A stretch of DNA of 64,000 bases from Gemmatimonadales bacterium (GCA_036500345.1 DASYCE010000002.1:62001-126000), one strand, 5' to 3'; shown: positions 1 to 9,039, numbered from the stretch's first letter. Notes: generated by a model not told the origin, from the sequence alone. A program made the numbers and translations.

Positions 1-1
1 C

Positions 2-2788
2 AACCTCGACGAGCTCAACATCGATGCCAACCTGCGCGGTGAAGTGGGAAGCTTTCACGCGACGGGGCGGATCACGGTCGATGCGCCGCGATTCGGCGCC
101 GAGTCGCTGGTGGTCGACATGGACCGGCTCGACGTCGGCGCGCTCCTCGGCACCGATCTCTCGACCGCGCTCAGCGGGCGCGTGACGGTGCAGGGGAACA
201 TCGATACCGGTGCAGCACCGCAAGGAACGCTCGACCTGGCGTTTGACCGATCGCGAATCGGGGGCGCCACCGTTGATGCGGTCACCGGTGTGGTGCACGC
301 CGACCATGGATTGCTCACCGTCGATACCGGGACGGTGATCTGGAGCGCGGGGCGGGTCGACGCGCGCGGCACGCTGGGGTGGGCGGCGCCCGATTCGGGG
401 ACGTTGATCGTGGCGGCCGCCGCGACCTCACTGCAGCCGTTCGATTCCCTGGTCCGTGCCGCGACCGGCGTGGCCGGCGACTCGATTCATCCGCACGTTT
501 TCGACGGTCAGGCGACGGCATCGCTGCAGGTCTCCGGTGCGCTGAATGACGCACTGATCACCGGCACCGTGAACGCCAGCAACGTGATCCTGGATGCGTG
601 GCACGCCGCGCAGGTGAACGCAACGCTGCGCGCCGATTCGATGGGGGCGCGCGGGATCGAGATCGCCGCCACCGCCGACACCGTCGGCAACGGCGCACAC
701 GTCGCGGATCAGATGCATGCGACGATCGCCGGGCGATCCGATTCGCTCCGGATCGCCGGCGGGATCAACATGATGGCGATGACGGTCGGCGGCGGCGGCC
801 TCTGGCAGCGCAGTCCGGAGCGAACCCGGATCCATCTCGACTCGCTGTCGCTGGGATTCCCGCACCAGCAATGGCAGCTCGCTCGCCCGACCGAGATCAC
901 GATGGCGCAGGGCCAGGTCACATTGCGCGACACGGTCCGACTCAAGAGCGCTGACGGCAGCGGGGAGATTCGGGTGAGTGGCGTCGTCCCGGGAGATGCT
1001 CCGGGGAAGCTCGATGCCAGCGCGACCGGGTTCTCGCTGCTCGATGTCTTTGGCGTGCTCGATCGCGACACGACCGCGTTCGACGGGATCGCTTCGTTTG
1101 ATTTCCACCTCGCCGGGACGCGTGACGCGCCGACGTTCAACGGCAATGCGTCGGTTGTCGGCGCGGTGCTCGGCGACGCGCAGTTCCCGGCGGCGCAGGC
1201 GACCTTCACATACGGCGGCGAACGGCTGCATTCGGATCTTTCGCTCTGGCGCGCCGGACAGAAAGTGCTCGACGGCACCGTGACGCTGCCGCTCGACCTG
1301 GCGCTGGCGAGCCGGACCACTCGGCGCGTCCCGGGAACGCTCGACATTCGCGGGACCGCCGACTCGGTCGACCTGGTCGTGCTGGCCGCGTTGATCCCGA
1401 CGATTCGCGACCCGACCGGTCAGCTGTCGTTCCATCTCACCGGCAGCGGCACGTGGGATGCGCCGAAACTCGCCGGCACCTTCGCGATTCATGACGGCGC
1501 ACTCGGCGTCCCGTCGCTGCGGGTGCGGTACGGCCCGATCAACGGGCGGGCACGCTTCGTCGCGGACTCGCTGGTGATCGACACGCTGCAGGTGCAGAAC
1601 GGCGACGGGGAGCTCGACGTCAACGGCGGCGTCCGGCTGGAACACCTCACCAAGCCGACGCTCGACCTGAACATTCGCGCCCGGAGCTTTCTCGCGATCG
1701 ACGTCCCGGGCGACATGACGCTCCGCGGCACCGGCAACATGCGCTTGAGCGGGCCGATGCTCCAGCCGACATTGACCGGCAGCCAGGTCATCCTGACGCG
1801 CAGCGTCGTTTACTTTACCGACATCCTCACCAAGACCATCGTCGATCTCGAGGACCCGGAAAACGCGGCGCTGGTCGATACCGCGGCGATCCGGCGCCAG
1901 GGCCTCGGGAATCAGTTTTCGATCCGATTCCTCGATTCGCTCAATATCAATGCGCTGCCGCTGCGGATCGGCAGCGATGTCTGGCTCCGCTCCAATGAGG
2001 CGAACATCCAGCTGGAAGGGAATCTGACCGTCGACAAGGACCGCAAGGTGTACGGTCTCACCGGCCTCGTGAACGCGCCGCGCGGCACCTATACGCTCCA
2101 GGTGGGACCGATCTTCAAGGATTTCTCGGTCGACCAGGGGACGATCCAGTACTACGGCACGCCGGACCTCAATCCCGACATCAACATCAAGGCGCACCAT
2201 CAGGTTCGCACCATCGACGGCGACGACTTCAACGTGGTCGCGACGATCACCGGGACGATCAAGGAGCCGAAGGTGACGCTCGACGCGCCAGGGCGAAACC
2301 TCACCGATCGCGATCTCGTGTCGTACGTGCTGTTCGGCCGATCGGAATTCCAGTTGACCGGTGCCCAGCAAGGGAACCAGCTCGGCTCGCTCAATACGTC
2401 GATCTCCCTCGCGCTCGGCGCGCTCGCGAATCAATTCCAGCAGACGCTGATCAGTAGCGGCCTCCCGGTGAGCACCTTCACCTTCCGGCCGGGGATCACG
2501 CCGGGAGCGGTCGCCTCGGGGTCGTCAGTGACGCAGCTTGCGGCGGGGTGGCAGTTCGGTCCGCGGTGGTTCGTGACCTTCGACGCCGGCGTCTGCTTCG
2601 GATCGTCCGCCTCGCTGCAGCAGCGCAACTTCGGGGCATCGATCGACTATCGGATCACGCGACAGGTCCGGTTCCAGGCGGCGGCGGAGCCGGTCCAGAC
2701 CTGTAACGGCAACCGTGCAGTCGACGTATTCACCCGGCTCGACCGCTACCAGCTTGGCGGTGATTTTCTCTGGCAGCGGGACTACTGA
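2..2788 (+). CDS. tamB: TamB-like translocation/assembly module protein, C-terminal part (5' end outside window)
   Basis: The reading frame is open from base 2 (no start visible) to TGA at 2788, giving about 928 residues of a larger protein. The visible part is made of repeated amphipathic beta-strands of AsmA/DUF490 style, and the last ~400 residues have the look of the TamB C-terminal domain, including the stretch around LTDRDLVSYVLFGR and a final barrel-docking beta region. TamB family proteins are anchored in the inner membrane, span the periplasm and move lipids or barrel proteins toward the outer membrane together with a TamA/BamA partner. The N-terminal anchor lies outside the window. 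The next gene starts on the base after the stop, so the two are translated from one message. Confidence 0.85.
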   Translation, partial: NLDELNIDANLRGEVGSFHATGRITVDAPRFGAESLVVDMDRLDVGALLGTDLSTALSGRVTVQGNIDTGAAPQGTLDLAFDRSRIGGATVDAVTGVVHADHGLLTVDTGTVIWSAGRVDARGTLGWAAPDSGTLIVAAAATSLQPFDSLVRAATGVAGDSIHPHVFDGQATASLQVSGALNDALITGTVNASNVILDAWHAAQVNATLRADSMGARGIEIAATADTVGNGAHVADQMHATIAGRSDSLRIAGGINMMAMTVGGGGLWQRSPERTRIHLDSLSLGFPHQQWQLARPTEITMAQGQVTLRDTVRLKSADGSGEIRVSGVVPGDAPGKLDASATGFSLLDVFGVLDRDTTAFDGIASFDFHLAGTRDAPTFNGNASVVGAVLGDAQFPAAQATFTYGGERLHSDLSLWRAGQKVLDGTVTLPLDLALASRTTRRVPGTLDIRGTADSVDLVVLAALIPTIRDPTGQLSFHLTGSGTWDAPKLAGTFAIHDGALGVPSLRVRYGPINGRARFVADSLVIDTLQVQNGDGELDVNGGVRLEHLTKPTLDLNIRARSFLAIDVPGDMTLRGTGNMRLSGPMLQPTLTGSQVILTRSVVYFTDILTKTIVDLEDPENAALVDTAAIRRQGLGNQFSIRFLDSLNINALPLRIGSDVWLRSNEANIQLEGNLTVDKDRKVYGLTGLVNAPRGTYTLQVGPIFKDFSVDQGTIQYYGTPDLNPDINIKAHHQVRTIDGDDFNVVATITGTIKEPKVTLDAPGRNLTDRDLVSYVLFGRSEFQLTGAQQGNQLGSLNTSISLALGALANQFQQTLISSGLPVSTFTFRPGITPGAVASGSSVTQLAAGWQFGPRWFVTFDAGVCFGSSASLQQRNFGASIDYRITRQVRFQAAAEPVQTCNGNRAVDVFTRLDRYQLGGDFLWQRDY

Positions 2789-3694
2789 GTGGCCCGTGTT
2801 CTCCTGATCTTCAATCCAGCAGCATCCCGGACGCACGACGGCATGGTGCGCGATATCGAACGGGTCTTCACCGGCCGGGGGTGGAAGGCGGAATCGGTGG
2901 CGACGTCGGGGCACGGCGATGCACGAGCGCTGGCGGCGTACGGCGTCGAGCAGGGGGTCGATGTCGTGGTGACGCTCGGTGGCGACGGCACCGTGATGCA
3001 GGCCGCCTCCGCACTGGTCGGGAAGGAGATTCCGCTGGGCATCCTCCCCGGCGGCACGGGGAACCAGCTCGCGGGGAATCTGCGCCTCTCGTTCAACCCG
3101 ATTCGCGCTGCAGCTGCGCTGATCGACGGCGAAGCGCGCGGATTCGATCTCGGGCGGCTCGAACGGTCCGGTGAGTCACTCTACTTTGCGGTGGCTGGGG
3201 GCGCCGGCCTCGACGCGCGAGTGATGGCCGACACCGCGCCGCGCCACAAGCGGAAGTGGGGGACGATGGCATACGTCGCCACGACCCTGCGGCTCCTCCC
3301 CGAGGTCGCCTGCGTGCCGTTCGTCGTCGACGCCGACGGCGTGGTGCAGGAATTCGAGGCGGCGATGGTGCTGATCGCCAACTGTGGCGAGATCATCCCG
3401 CCGCTGATCAAGCTCGGCCAGGACGTGACGCCGTACGACGGAATGCTCGATGTGATTGCGCTCAAGGCGAGATCGCTCGGGACCGGGATCCGTGCGGTCT
3501 GGGATGTGGTGCGCGAGGCACAGGGGACGTACGGAGAGGACGTTTTTGCCGCCCGGGTTCGCGGCAGCCAGATCACCATCCGGACGCCGGACGGGCCGCA
3601 GCCGGCGCAGGTGGACGGTGAGTCGGTGGGGGATACCCCGCTCACGGTGACCGCCATGCCCGGCGCGATCCAGCTGATTCATCCCCGGGGGTAG
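2789..3694 (+). CDS. diacylglycerol/lipid kinase family protein (DAGKc, YegS-like)
   Basis: 301 residues starting with GTG directly after the tamB stop (TGA-GTG). The N-terminal half carries the nucleotide-binding signature of the DAGK catalytic domain: LGGDGTVMQ near residue 66 and PGGTGNQ near residue 88. The C-terminal half is the usual beta-sandwich ending in a PxxxxxDGE segment (PAQVDGES). Family members phosphorylate diacylglycerol, sphingoid bases or related lipids with ATP. The exact substrate cannot be read from sequence. Close coupling to tamB suggests a role in envelope lipid handling, which is inference. Confidence 0.88.
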   Translation: MARVLLIFNPAASRTHDGMVRDIERVFTGRGWKAESVATSGHGDARALAAYGVEQGVDVVVTLGGDGTVMQAASALVGKEIPLGILPGGTGNQLAGNLRLSFNPIRAAAALIDGEARGFDLGRLERSGESLYFAVAGGAGLDARVMADTAPRHKRKWGTMAYVATTLRLLPEVACVPFVVDADGVVQEFEAAMVLIANCGEIIPPLIKLGQDVTPYDGMLDVIALKARSLGTGIRAVWDVVREAQGTYGEDVFAARVRGSQITIRTPDGPQPAQVDGESVGDTPLTVTAMPGAIQLIHPRG

Positions 3695-3774
3695 CGGCCC
3701 CGGGCGGACCGAGGCATACTGGCTGATACCACCGGATCACCCGATACCTCTAAAGGCAGGCGGCCCGGACCTCC

Positions 3775-5124
3775 ATGACCGATTCGATCCTCCTCATCGA
3801 CGACGACGTCTCCGTCCTCCGCGTGCTCGGCACCTTCTTCGAGCAACGCGGCTGGGACGTCTTCCGTGAGTTGAGTGGCGAGGCAGGCGTGGCGACATAC
3901 GAACGGGCGCTCACCGACGTCGTGCTCGTCGACCTGAATCTCCCCGGGATGAACGGCCTCGACGTCCTCGACCACCTCCGCGGCCGTGAGACCGCGGTCA
4001 TCGTGCTCACCGGCGACGGCGACATTCCGACCGCGGTGCACGCCATGCAGTCGGGTGCGGAATATTTCCTCACCAAGCCGGTGAATCTGTCCCATCTGCA
4101 GGCGGCGGCGGACCGTGCCATCGAGAAGGTCCGGCTTCGTCGCGTCAACCGGACGCTGATCGGTCAGAGTGCCACAGCCGACGGTCTTGACGCACTCGGG
4201 ACGTCGGCGCTGATGCGCGAGGTGGCGCGCCAGGTCACGCTGCTCGCGCACGGCGACCGGAACTCCGTCCTGTTGATCGGCGAAGGGGGGACGGGAAAGC
4301 GGTGGCTGGCGCGCCTGCTCCACGACACGTCGCCGCGGTCCTCCGCGCCGTTCATCGAGGTCGCGTGCGGCACCGGTGACGCCGGCTGGCTCGAAGCGGA
4401 ACTCTTTGGCCGAGACGGCGGCGTGGCCGGCGAAGGGATGGCGGAGCGGCGTCAGGGGCTGCTTGAAGTCGCCGACGGCGGGACGCTTTTCCTTGACGAA
4501 GTCGCCGATCTCCCGCTCGAACTGCAAGCCAAGCTTCTCGCCGTGCTCGAGACGCGTTCGGTGCGCCGGGCCGGCGGCGTGCGCGAGATCCCGGTCGACG
4601 TGCGGATCGTCGCGGCGGCGGCGCGTTCGGTGCCGGCGGCGATCGAGGCGGGACGATTCCGCGAGGACCTGTACGCCAGGCTCAACGTGATGCCGATCAC
4701 CGTGCCGCCGCTTCGCGAACGAAGCCGCGACGATTTCCTCGCATTGATCCGGCGGTTCCTGAAGGAGCTCTCTCCCGCCACGCCGGGATCGCCGACGCGG
4801 CTGTCGGAGGACGCGCTCGATCGGCTCCTCAAGCATGCGTGGCCGGGGAACGTGCGCGAGCTGCACAACGTACTCGAACGGGCGCTCCTGCTGGCGCGTG
4901 GCAGCCAGCTGGTCGGCGCGGAACATCTGCCGCCGGAATTCCGGGCGCGGTTTTCGCCACTCGACCGCCGCCACACGCCGCTGACTCTCGAGGAGCTGGA
5001 GCGGATGCACATTGATCGCACGCTCAAGCACCACAGCGGCAACCGCACCCGGACGGCGCAGGAACTCGGCATTTCGCGCGCGACGCTGATCGCCAAGATC
5101 AAGCGCTACGCCATCCCCGGCTGA
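3775..5124 (+). CDS. NtrC-like response regulator (receiver, AAA+, Fis HTH) with degenerate GAFTGA loop
   Basis: 449 residues. The receiver domain (1-120) has the acidic cluster IDDD at 8-11, phospho-acceptor Asp53 and the TKPV lysine. The AAA+ domain (~150-370) has Walker A GEGGTGK, Walker B GGTLFLDE and the REDLYARLN sensor region. A Fis-type helix-turn-helix ends the protein (RTAQELGISRATLI). Where sigma-54 activators carry GAFTGA this one reads GVAGEG, and Walker A is followed by RW instead of the usual E. Receiver and DNA-binding parts look intact, so it may control sigma-70 promoters or act as an oligomeric repressor. It heads an operon through acpS. The 80 bases before it (3695-3774) show no clear promoter. 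Confidence 0.9.
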   Translation: MTDSILLIDDDVSVLRVLGTFFEQRGWDVFRELSGEAGVATYERALTDVVLVDLNLPGMNGLDVLDHLRGRETAVIVLTGDGDIPTAVHAMQSGAEYFLTKPVNLSHLQAAADRAIEKVRLRRVNRTLIGQSATADGLDALGTSALMREVARQVTLLAHGDRNSVLLIGEGGTGKRWLARLLHDTSPRSSAPFIEVACGTGDAGWLEAELFGRDGGVAGEGMAERRQGLLEVADGGTLFLDEVADLPLELQAKLLAVLETRSVRRAGGVREIPVDVRIVAAAARSVPAAIEAGRFREDLYARLNVMPITVPPLRERSRDDFLALIRRFLKELSPATPGSPTRLSEDALDRLLKHAWPGNVRELHNVLERALLLARGSQLVGAEHLPPEFRARFSPLDRRHTPLTLEELERMHIDRTLKHHSGNRTRTAQELGISRATLIAKIKRYAIPG

Positions 5125-5312
5125 TGCCCACCACCCACAAGCCGCCGCATCCCACCGAGCACGACGCGATGCTCTGTCGCGCCTGCGGGCGGCAGGAGCG
5201 AGCGTCCGAAGGGTATCCGTGCGAATCGTGCGGCACCTTCATCTGCCTCGTCTGCACCATTCGTGGTGTCACGCGATGCCGAGAGTGCCGCGCGGGCGAG
5301 ACGACGCCGTGA
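5124..5312 (+). CDS. small zinc-ribbon protein
   Basis: 62 residues starting at an ATG that shares its A with the stop of the upstream regulator (TGATG). The peptide has four CxxC-type pairs: CRACG, CESCG, CLVC and CREC. This is a double zinc-knuckle pattern of B-box or RING-like type, with little sequence between the pairs. Cytoplasmic, with no signal peptide. Function unknown. Placement between a response regulator and a cell-wall hydrolase, with overlaps on both sides, argues that it is translated. It could be an adaptor for either neighbour. Confidence 0.75.
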   Translation: MPTTHKPPHPTEHDAMLCRACGRQERASEGYPCESCGTFICLVCTIRGVTRCRECRAGETTP

Positions 5313-6091
5313 GCGGTCTTCTCGTGACGGCGTCGGTGGCGCCGCTGCTCGCGACCCCGTCGCTTCGCAGTGAACAGGCCTCGCAGCTCGTGCTGGGCGA
5401 AGGGGCCGAGATCCTCGAAACGCGCGGCGACATGCTGCGCGTCCGCACGTTGCTTGACCGATATGAAGGGTGGATCGCCACCGGCTACGTCGCGCTCCTC
5501 CCGCTGGGCGAGGTCGAAACGTGGCTCGCCAGTGCGGGGTGGTCGGCTGGCGCGTTGCTCGGAACGACGAGCGGGCAGGCTGTCCGCGCGCCGCACCGCG
5601 CGCGTCTCGAACTTGGCGACGGGGTGGCCGTCCGTCTCCCCACCGGCGACGTCGCCGCCGTCCTGACCGGGAACGTGCTGCCGTACGATGCGCTGGTTCG
5701 CGATGCGCGCACCGAGTCGCCGGCGGCGTGGGCGTGGCGCGAGTTTGCCGGGACGCCATACCTCTGGGGCGGCATCACCGGGGCGGGAATCGACTGCTCC
5801 GGCCTGGTCCAGAACGCCTTCCTCGCGCGCGGGGTCACGCTGCCGCGCGATGCCCACCAGCAGGCGGCCCATGGTGAAGTCCTCGATCTCGCGGCGTCCG
5901 CTCCGGGCGATCTTCTCTTCTTCCGCGGCCGGGACAGCGAACGGGTGAGTCACGTCGGCATCATCGGCGACGACGGCGACATGGTGCACAGTACCGTCGA
6001 CACGGGCGGCGTGGTGCGCGAGTCGCTGGCCGCGGGGTCGCGCGCGCACGCGCTCATGCCGCGGCTGGTTGCGGTCCGCCGCATCGCGTGA
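5309..6091 (+). CDS. NlpC/P60 family cell-wall hydrolase with N-terminal SH3-like domains
   Basis: 260 residues from a GTG overlapping the previous stop (GTGA), chosen over an upstream in-frame ATG at 5219 that would lie inside the zinc-ribbon gene. The first ~130 residues are SH3b-like (LVLGEGAEILE, GWIATGYVALL). The C-terminal NlpC/P60 domain has the catalytic Cys in GIDCSGLV, the His in VSHVGIIG and the downstream HSTVDTGGV segment. Such enzymes cut the gamma-D-Glu-diaminopimelate bond in peptidoglycan stems. I see no clear signal peptide, so it may act on recycled muropeptides in the cytoplasm or be exported by an unrecognised route. Confidence 0.9.
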   Translation: MSGLLVTASVAPLLATPSLRSEQASQLVLGEGAEILETRGDMLRVRTLLDRYEGWIATGYVALLPLGEVETWLASAGWSAGALLGTTSGQAVRAPHRARLELGDGVAVRLPTGDVAAVLTGNVLPYDALVRDARTESPAAWAWREFAGTPYLWGGITGAGIDCSGLVQNAFLARGVTLPRDAHQQAAHGEVLDLAASAPGDLLFFRGRDSERVSHVGIIGDDGDMVHSTVDTGGVVRESLAAGSRAHALMPRLVAVRRIA

Positions 6092-6786
6092 TTCGCCGCC
6101 TCGTCCTCTTCGATATTGACGGCACGCTGCTCACCAGCGCGCATGCCGGCCGCCGCGCGCTCCGGTCCGCGTTCGCGGCCGAATACCAGGACCTGGCGTT
6201 CTTTGACGCTGTGCGGTTCGACGGGAAGACCGATCCGCAAATCCTGGTCGAGCTCCATCACGCCGCCGGCGCCCCCGATCGTGCCACACACACGGCGATC
6301 ACGGCGACGCTCGACCGATATGTCATCCATCTCGAGCGGGAAGTGGCCGAGCGCGCCAACCTGGTTCAACCGTGCCCCGGAATTCCCGAACTGCTCGATG
6401 CCCTGGAGGCGCGCGACGACGTGATGATCGGACTTCTCACGGGGAATATCGTTCCCGGAGCCAAGCTCAAGCTCGGCGCCGCCGGCATCGATTTCGACCG
6501 GTTTGTCGTCGGCGCGTTCGGGTCGGACAGCGCGCACCGGCCCGATCTTCCGGCGATCGCCGCTGAGCGGGCGCGCAGTCAGTTCGGCCACATTCCGAAT
6601 GGCGAGGAAGTCGTCATCGTCGGCGACACCCCGGCCGATGTTACCTGCGGACTCGGAATCGGGGCCCGATCGGTGGCGGTGGCCACCGGTTCGTACTCGG
6701 TCGAGGAGCTCCGCACCGCCGGCGCGACCGCGGCGTTCGCGACACTGGCCGACACCGCAGCCGTCGTCGCCTCGATCATCGCATGA
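6088..6786 (+). CDS. HAD-superfamily hydrolase, phosphoglycolate-phosphatase-like
   Basis: 232 residues from a GTG in a GTGA overlap with the NlpC/P60 stop. HAD motif I is DIDGTLL (residues 9-15, nucleophile Asp9), motif II lies in LLTGNI, and motif IV is VGDTPADV with paired acidic residues. The usual motif III lysine region reads SAHRPDLP, so the basic residue is probably an Arg or lies elsewhere. A helical C1-type cap sits between motifs I and II. The family removes phosphate from small metabolites such as phosphoglycolate; the substrate here is not determined. It ends in an ATGA overlap with the next gene. Confidence 0.85.
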   Translation: MIRRLVLFDIDGTLLTSAHAGRRALRSAFAAEYQDLAFFDAVRFDGKTDPQILVELHHAAGAPDRATHTAITATLDRYVIHLEREVAERANLVQPCPGIPELLDALEARDDVMIGLLTGNIVPGAKLKLGAAGIDFDRFVVGAFGSDSAHRPDLPAIAAERARSQFGHIPNGEEVVIVGDTPADVTCGLGIGARSVAVATGSYSVEELRTAGATAAFATLADTAAVVASIIA

Positions 6787-7391
6787 CCACTCCGATTGCC
6801 GCCGAACTTGGTCGCGTCGCGCTGCCCGCGCAACGAACGCCGTTCGATGATGTCCGGCTCGCACTGCTCGACACGATCGTTGCGGCGAAGGACGAGGCAA
6901 ACGGCGGCGCCGGCGTCTGGCTCGAGGCCTTCGCCGCTGCCGCACGGTCACTCCGGCTGCGGGTGGTCGCCGACGCCGATGCGGCGCTGCGCGCGGCGGC
7001 CCGACATTCACACTATCCATCGCGCCGGCTCAGGGGGCTCCTGCCCGACCAGGAAGCTGCCGACACGCTGCTCAATCGCCTGGTCGCGCAGGGGATCGAA
7101 CTCGAGCATCTCGAGTCGGCGAGCGGCGACCCCGCGATGCGGCGCGCACGCGCTGCGGCGCTTGAAGTGGCGTGGGAAGGCGCGGTGACGCTGGCCGTGC
7201 GGGAAGCAGCGCGGTGGCGAGTCGTGGCGGCGCAGGTCGCGGCGTGGAAGCGCCCGATCGTGCCGGCGTGGACGGTGGCCGCGATCGTCATCGCGGCGGC
7301 GTTTGTCGTCTCCGGATGGCTCGGCGGCGAACTCGCATCGCCCAGCTGGTTTCATCCCATCAACGCTTTGTGGTGGAATCTGTGGCCGTAA
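6783..7391 (+). CDS. unknown protein with C-terminal membrane anchor
   Basis: 202 residues starting at ATG in an ATGA overlap. I do not recognise the family. The first ~165 residues are helix-rich, with many Ala, Arg and Glu, and look cytoplasmic. Residues ~172-190 form one clear transmembrane helix (VAAIVIAAAFVVSGWLGG), followed by a short tryptophan-rich tail (WFHPINALWWNLWP). It is a tail-anchored-type topology. Its 3' end overlaps the start of acpS by 10 bases. Conserved coupling to a phosphopantetheinyl transferase would hint at envelope or lipid functions, but nothing in the sequence shows an activity. Confidence 0.75.
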   Translation: MTTPIAAELGRVALPAQRTPFDDVRLALLDTIVAAKDEANGGAGVWLEAFAAAARSLRLRVVADADAALRAAARHSHYPSRRLRGLLPDQEAADTLLNRLVAQGIELEHLESASGDPAMRRARAAALEVAWEGAVTLAVREAARWRVVAAQVAAWKRPIVPAWTVAAIVIAAAFVVSGWLGGELASPSWFHPINALWWNLWP

Positions 7392-7762
7392 TCGCGATCG
7401 GGCTCGATGTGGTGGAGATGCCGCGTGCGCGCGAACTCTATCAACGTCATCGCGACAGGATCCTCCATCGCACGCTCACCGGGGAGGAACTGGAATACAT
7501 CCGATCACTCGGCGACCCGGTGCCGGCGTTTGCCGCGCGCCTCGCCGCCAAGGAAGCGGTGTACAAGGCGCTGCAGTCGTTACCCGGCGCGCGCGCGGTC
7601 GGCTGGCGCGAGATCGGCGTGCGCCGGCTTCCTGATGGCCGGCCAGAAGCGGTGCTCTACGGCCGCGCCGCCGAGCTCCTGGCGCCGCACCGCGTCACGA
7701 TCCATCTCTCCCTCACCCACAGCCGCGATGTTGCGGCGGCGGTCGCCATTCTCGAAGGGTGA
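7382..7762 (+). CDS. acpS: holo-[acyl-carrier-protein] synthase
   Basis: 126 residues, normal length for AcpS. The GTG at 7382 is chosen because it gives the typical N-terminus MAVIAIGLDVVEM; another in-frame GTG at 7373 would add three residues. The Mg-binding Asp is in IGLDVVE, and the second acidic site is in FAARLAAKEAVYKAL. The C-terminal HLSLTHSRDVAAA segment is also typical. It transfers 4'-phosphopantetheine from CoA to the serine of acyl carrier protein, activating fatty-acid synthesis. It is the last gene of the operon that begins at 3775. Confidence 0.93.
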   Translation: MAVIAIGLDVVEMPRARELYQRHRDRILHRTLTGEELEYIRSLGDPVPAFAARLAAKEAVYKALQSLPGARAVGWREIGVRRLPDGRPEAVLYGRAAELLAPHRVTIHLSLTHSRDVAAAVAILEG

Positions 7763-7879
7763 CTGGCCGCGCCGATCGAGGGGTTCGACTCTGCTCCGCG
7801 GCCCATCCCCTGCATCACGAGTTCGACTGGTAAATCATCCGGTGCGGGCCTAGTTTCTTCCATGAATCGGAAAATCATT

Positions 7880-7894
7880 TGAGAATCGTTCTCA
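7880..7894 (+). promoter_or_regulatory. Fur-box-like dyad upstream of iron permease
   Basis: The 15-base sequence TGAGAATCGTTCTCA is a 7-1-7 inverted repeat with one mismatched pair. That is the arrangement of the classical ferric-uptake regulator site (consensus TGATAATNATTATCA). It lies 18 bases before the GTG of the FTR1-type permease in an AT-rich pocket. Binding of an iron-loaded Fur protein here would block transcription or initiation. No fur gene is in the window. Confidence 0.6.
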
Positions 7895-7912
7895 TCTATC
7901 CGGCGAGCGGCC

Positions 7913-9004
7913 GTGACCGAGCCGACGCCTGATCCGGTTCACCTCCCGTTTCCCGTCCCGGACAAACCGGGGATGACTGTCTCCGAGCCGAAGCGCCGCG
8001 AGGGGCGAGTCCGCAGCGGCGTCCGGGCTCCGCGAGTCCCTCCGACTGCGGTGCGCCGGTCATCGCTTCCGGCGATCGCGATCGTCGGTGCATTCCTGAT
8101 CCTGGCGCTCCTGATCTGGCAGGGGATCACCTCGCACGGTGCGCCCGATCCGAGCGAGGTCCATCTCTCTCATGGCGCGGTGCTTCTCGACACCGGCATC
8201 CTCGTGTTCCGCGAAGGGCTCGAGGCGATTCTCGTCCTCGCAGCGCTGACCGCGAGCCTGGTCCGCACCGAAGAAGGGTACTGGCGACCGATCGCCATCG
8301 GATCGGCGCTGTCACTGATGGCGACAATCGTGACCTGGTTCATCGTCGTCGCGATTCTTTCGGGGATCAGCGCCCCGGCACTCGACATCCAGGCCGCCAC
8401 CGGTCTCCTCGCCGTCGTTGTCCTCCTCGTGATCATGAACTGGTTCTTCCACAAGCTGTACTGGACCGGCTGGATCGCGATGCACAACCGGCGCAAGCGC
8501 GCCCTCACCGAGGCGCCCGGCAAGGCCCGCGACGCGGTCTTCCGCGGACTACTGCTGGTGGGCTTCACGTCGGTGTACCGTGAGGGTTTCGAGGTGGTGC
8601 TCTTCCTGCAGAACCTCCGCCTTCGCGCCGGATCGACGGTGGTGCTCGAAGGGGCGGCGATCGGCGTGGGGCTGACGGCACTCGTCGCCCTCATCGTATT
8701 CGTGATGCACTATCGCCTGCCGTACAAGCGGATGCTGATCCTCACCGGCACGATGCTTGGTGCCGTCCTCATCGTCATGGTGGGCGAAAGCGTTCAGGAG
8801 ATGCAGCAGGCGGGGTGGATCTCTTCGACGACCTGGCCCGGCGCGATGCCGGCATGGCTCAACACCTGGTTTGCCATCTATCCGACGATCCAAAGCCTTG
8901 CTGCGCAGGGAATTGCCGCCATCCTGGTCCTCGGATCGTACTACTTCGCCAGGAATTCCAGCGCGCGATGGGGGCGGAGATCGCCGGCGGCGGCCGAGGG
9001 GTGA
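7913..9004 (+). CDS. FTR1/EfeU-family iron permease
   Basis: 363 residues from GTG 7913. A second in-frame ATG at 7970 is possible. The first ~45 residues are basic and cytoplasmic. Seven or so membrane helices follow, and the two family signature motifs are present: FREGLEAI (about residue 101) and YREGFEVV (about residue 223), the acidic REGLE iron-binding sites. FTR1/EfeU proteins import iron across the inner membrane, usually with an EfeO/EfeB or multicopper-oxidase partner. No partner gene is adjacent, so this is a lone permease. The upstream Fur-like dyad supports an iron-linked role. It ends just before a strong hairpin at 9040-9069. Confidence 0.9.
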   Translation: MTEPTPDPVHLPFPVPDKPGMTVSEPKRREGRVRSGVRAPRVPPTAVRRSSLPAIAIVGAFLILALLIWQGITSHGAPDPSEVHLSHGAVLLDTGILVFREGLEAILVLAALTASLVRTEEGYWRPIAIGSALSLMATIVTWFIVVAILSGISAPALDIQAATGLLAVVVLLVIMNWFFHKLYWTGWIAMHNRRKRALTEAPGKARDAVFRGLLLVGFTSVYREGFEVVLFLQNLRLRAGSTVVLEGAAIGVGLTALVALIVFVMHYRLPYKRMLILTGTMLGAVLIVMVGESVQEMQQAGWISSTTWPGAMPAWLNTWFAIYPTIQSLAAQGIAAILVLGSYYFARNSSARWGRRSPAAAEG

Positions 9005-9039
9005 CGTGAAGCCGATCGGCTGTCGAGGGCGACAGAAAT

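Noticed and set aside
428-2434. Long open frame on the minus strand opposite tamB
   Set aside because: It is an antisense product of high G+C codon bias; its composition (Arg, Glu and His rich) has no family features, and the sense frame is a clear TamB.
3684-3704. CCGGGG/CCCCGG hairpin after the lipid-kinase gene as terminator
   Set aside because: The arms are only six bases and no T-run follows. In this G+C-rich sequence such pairs occur by chance.
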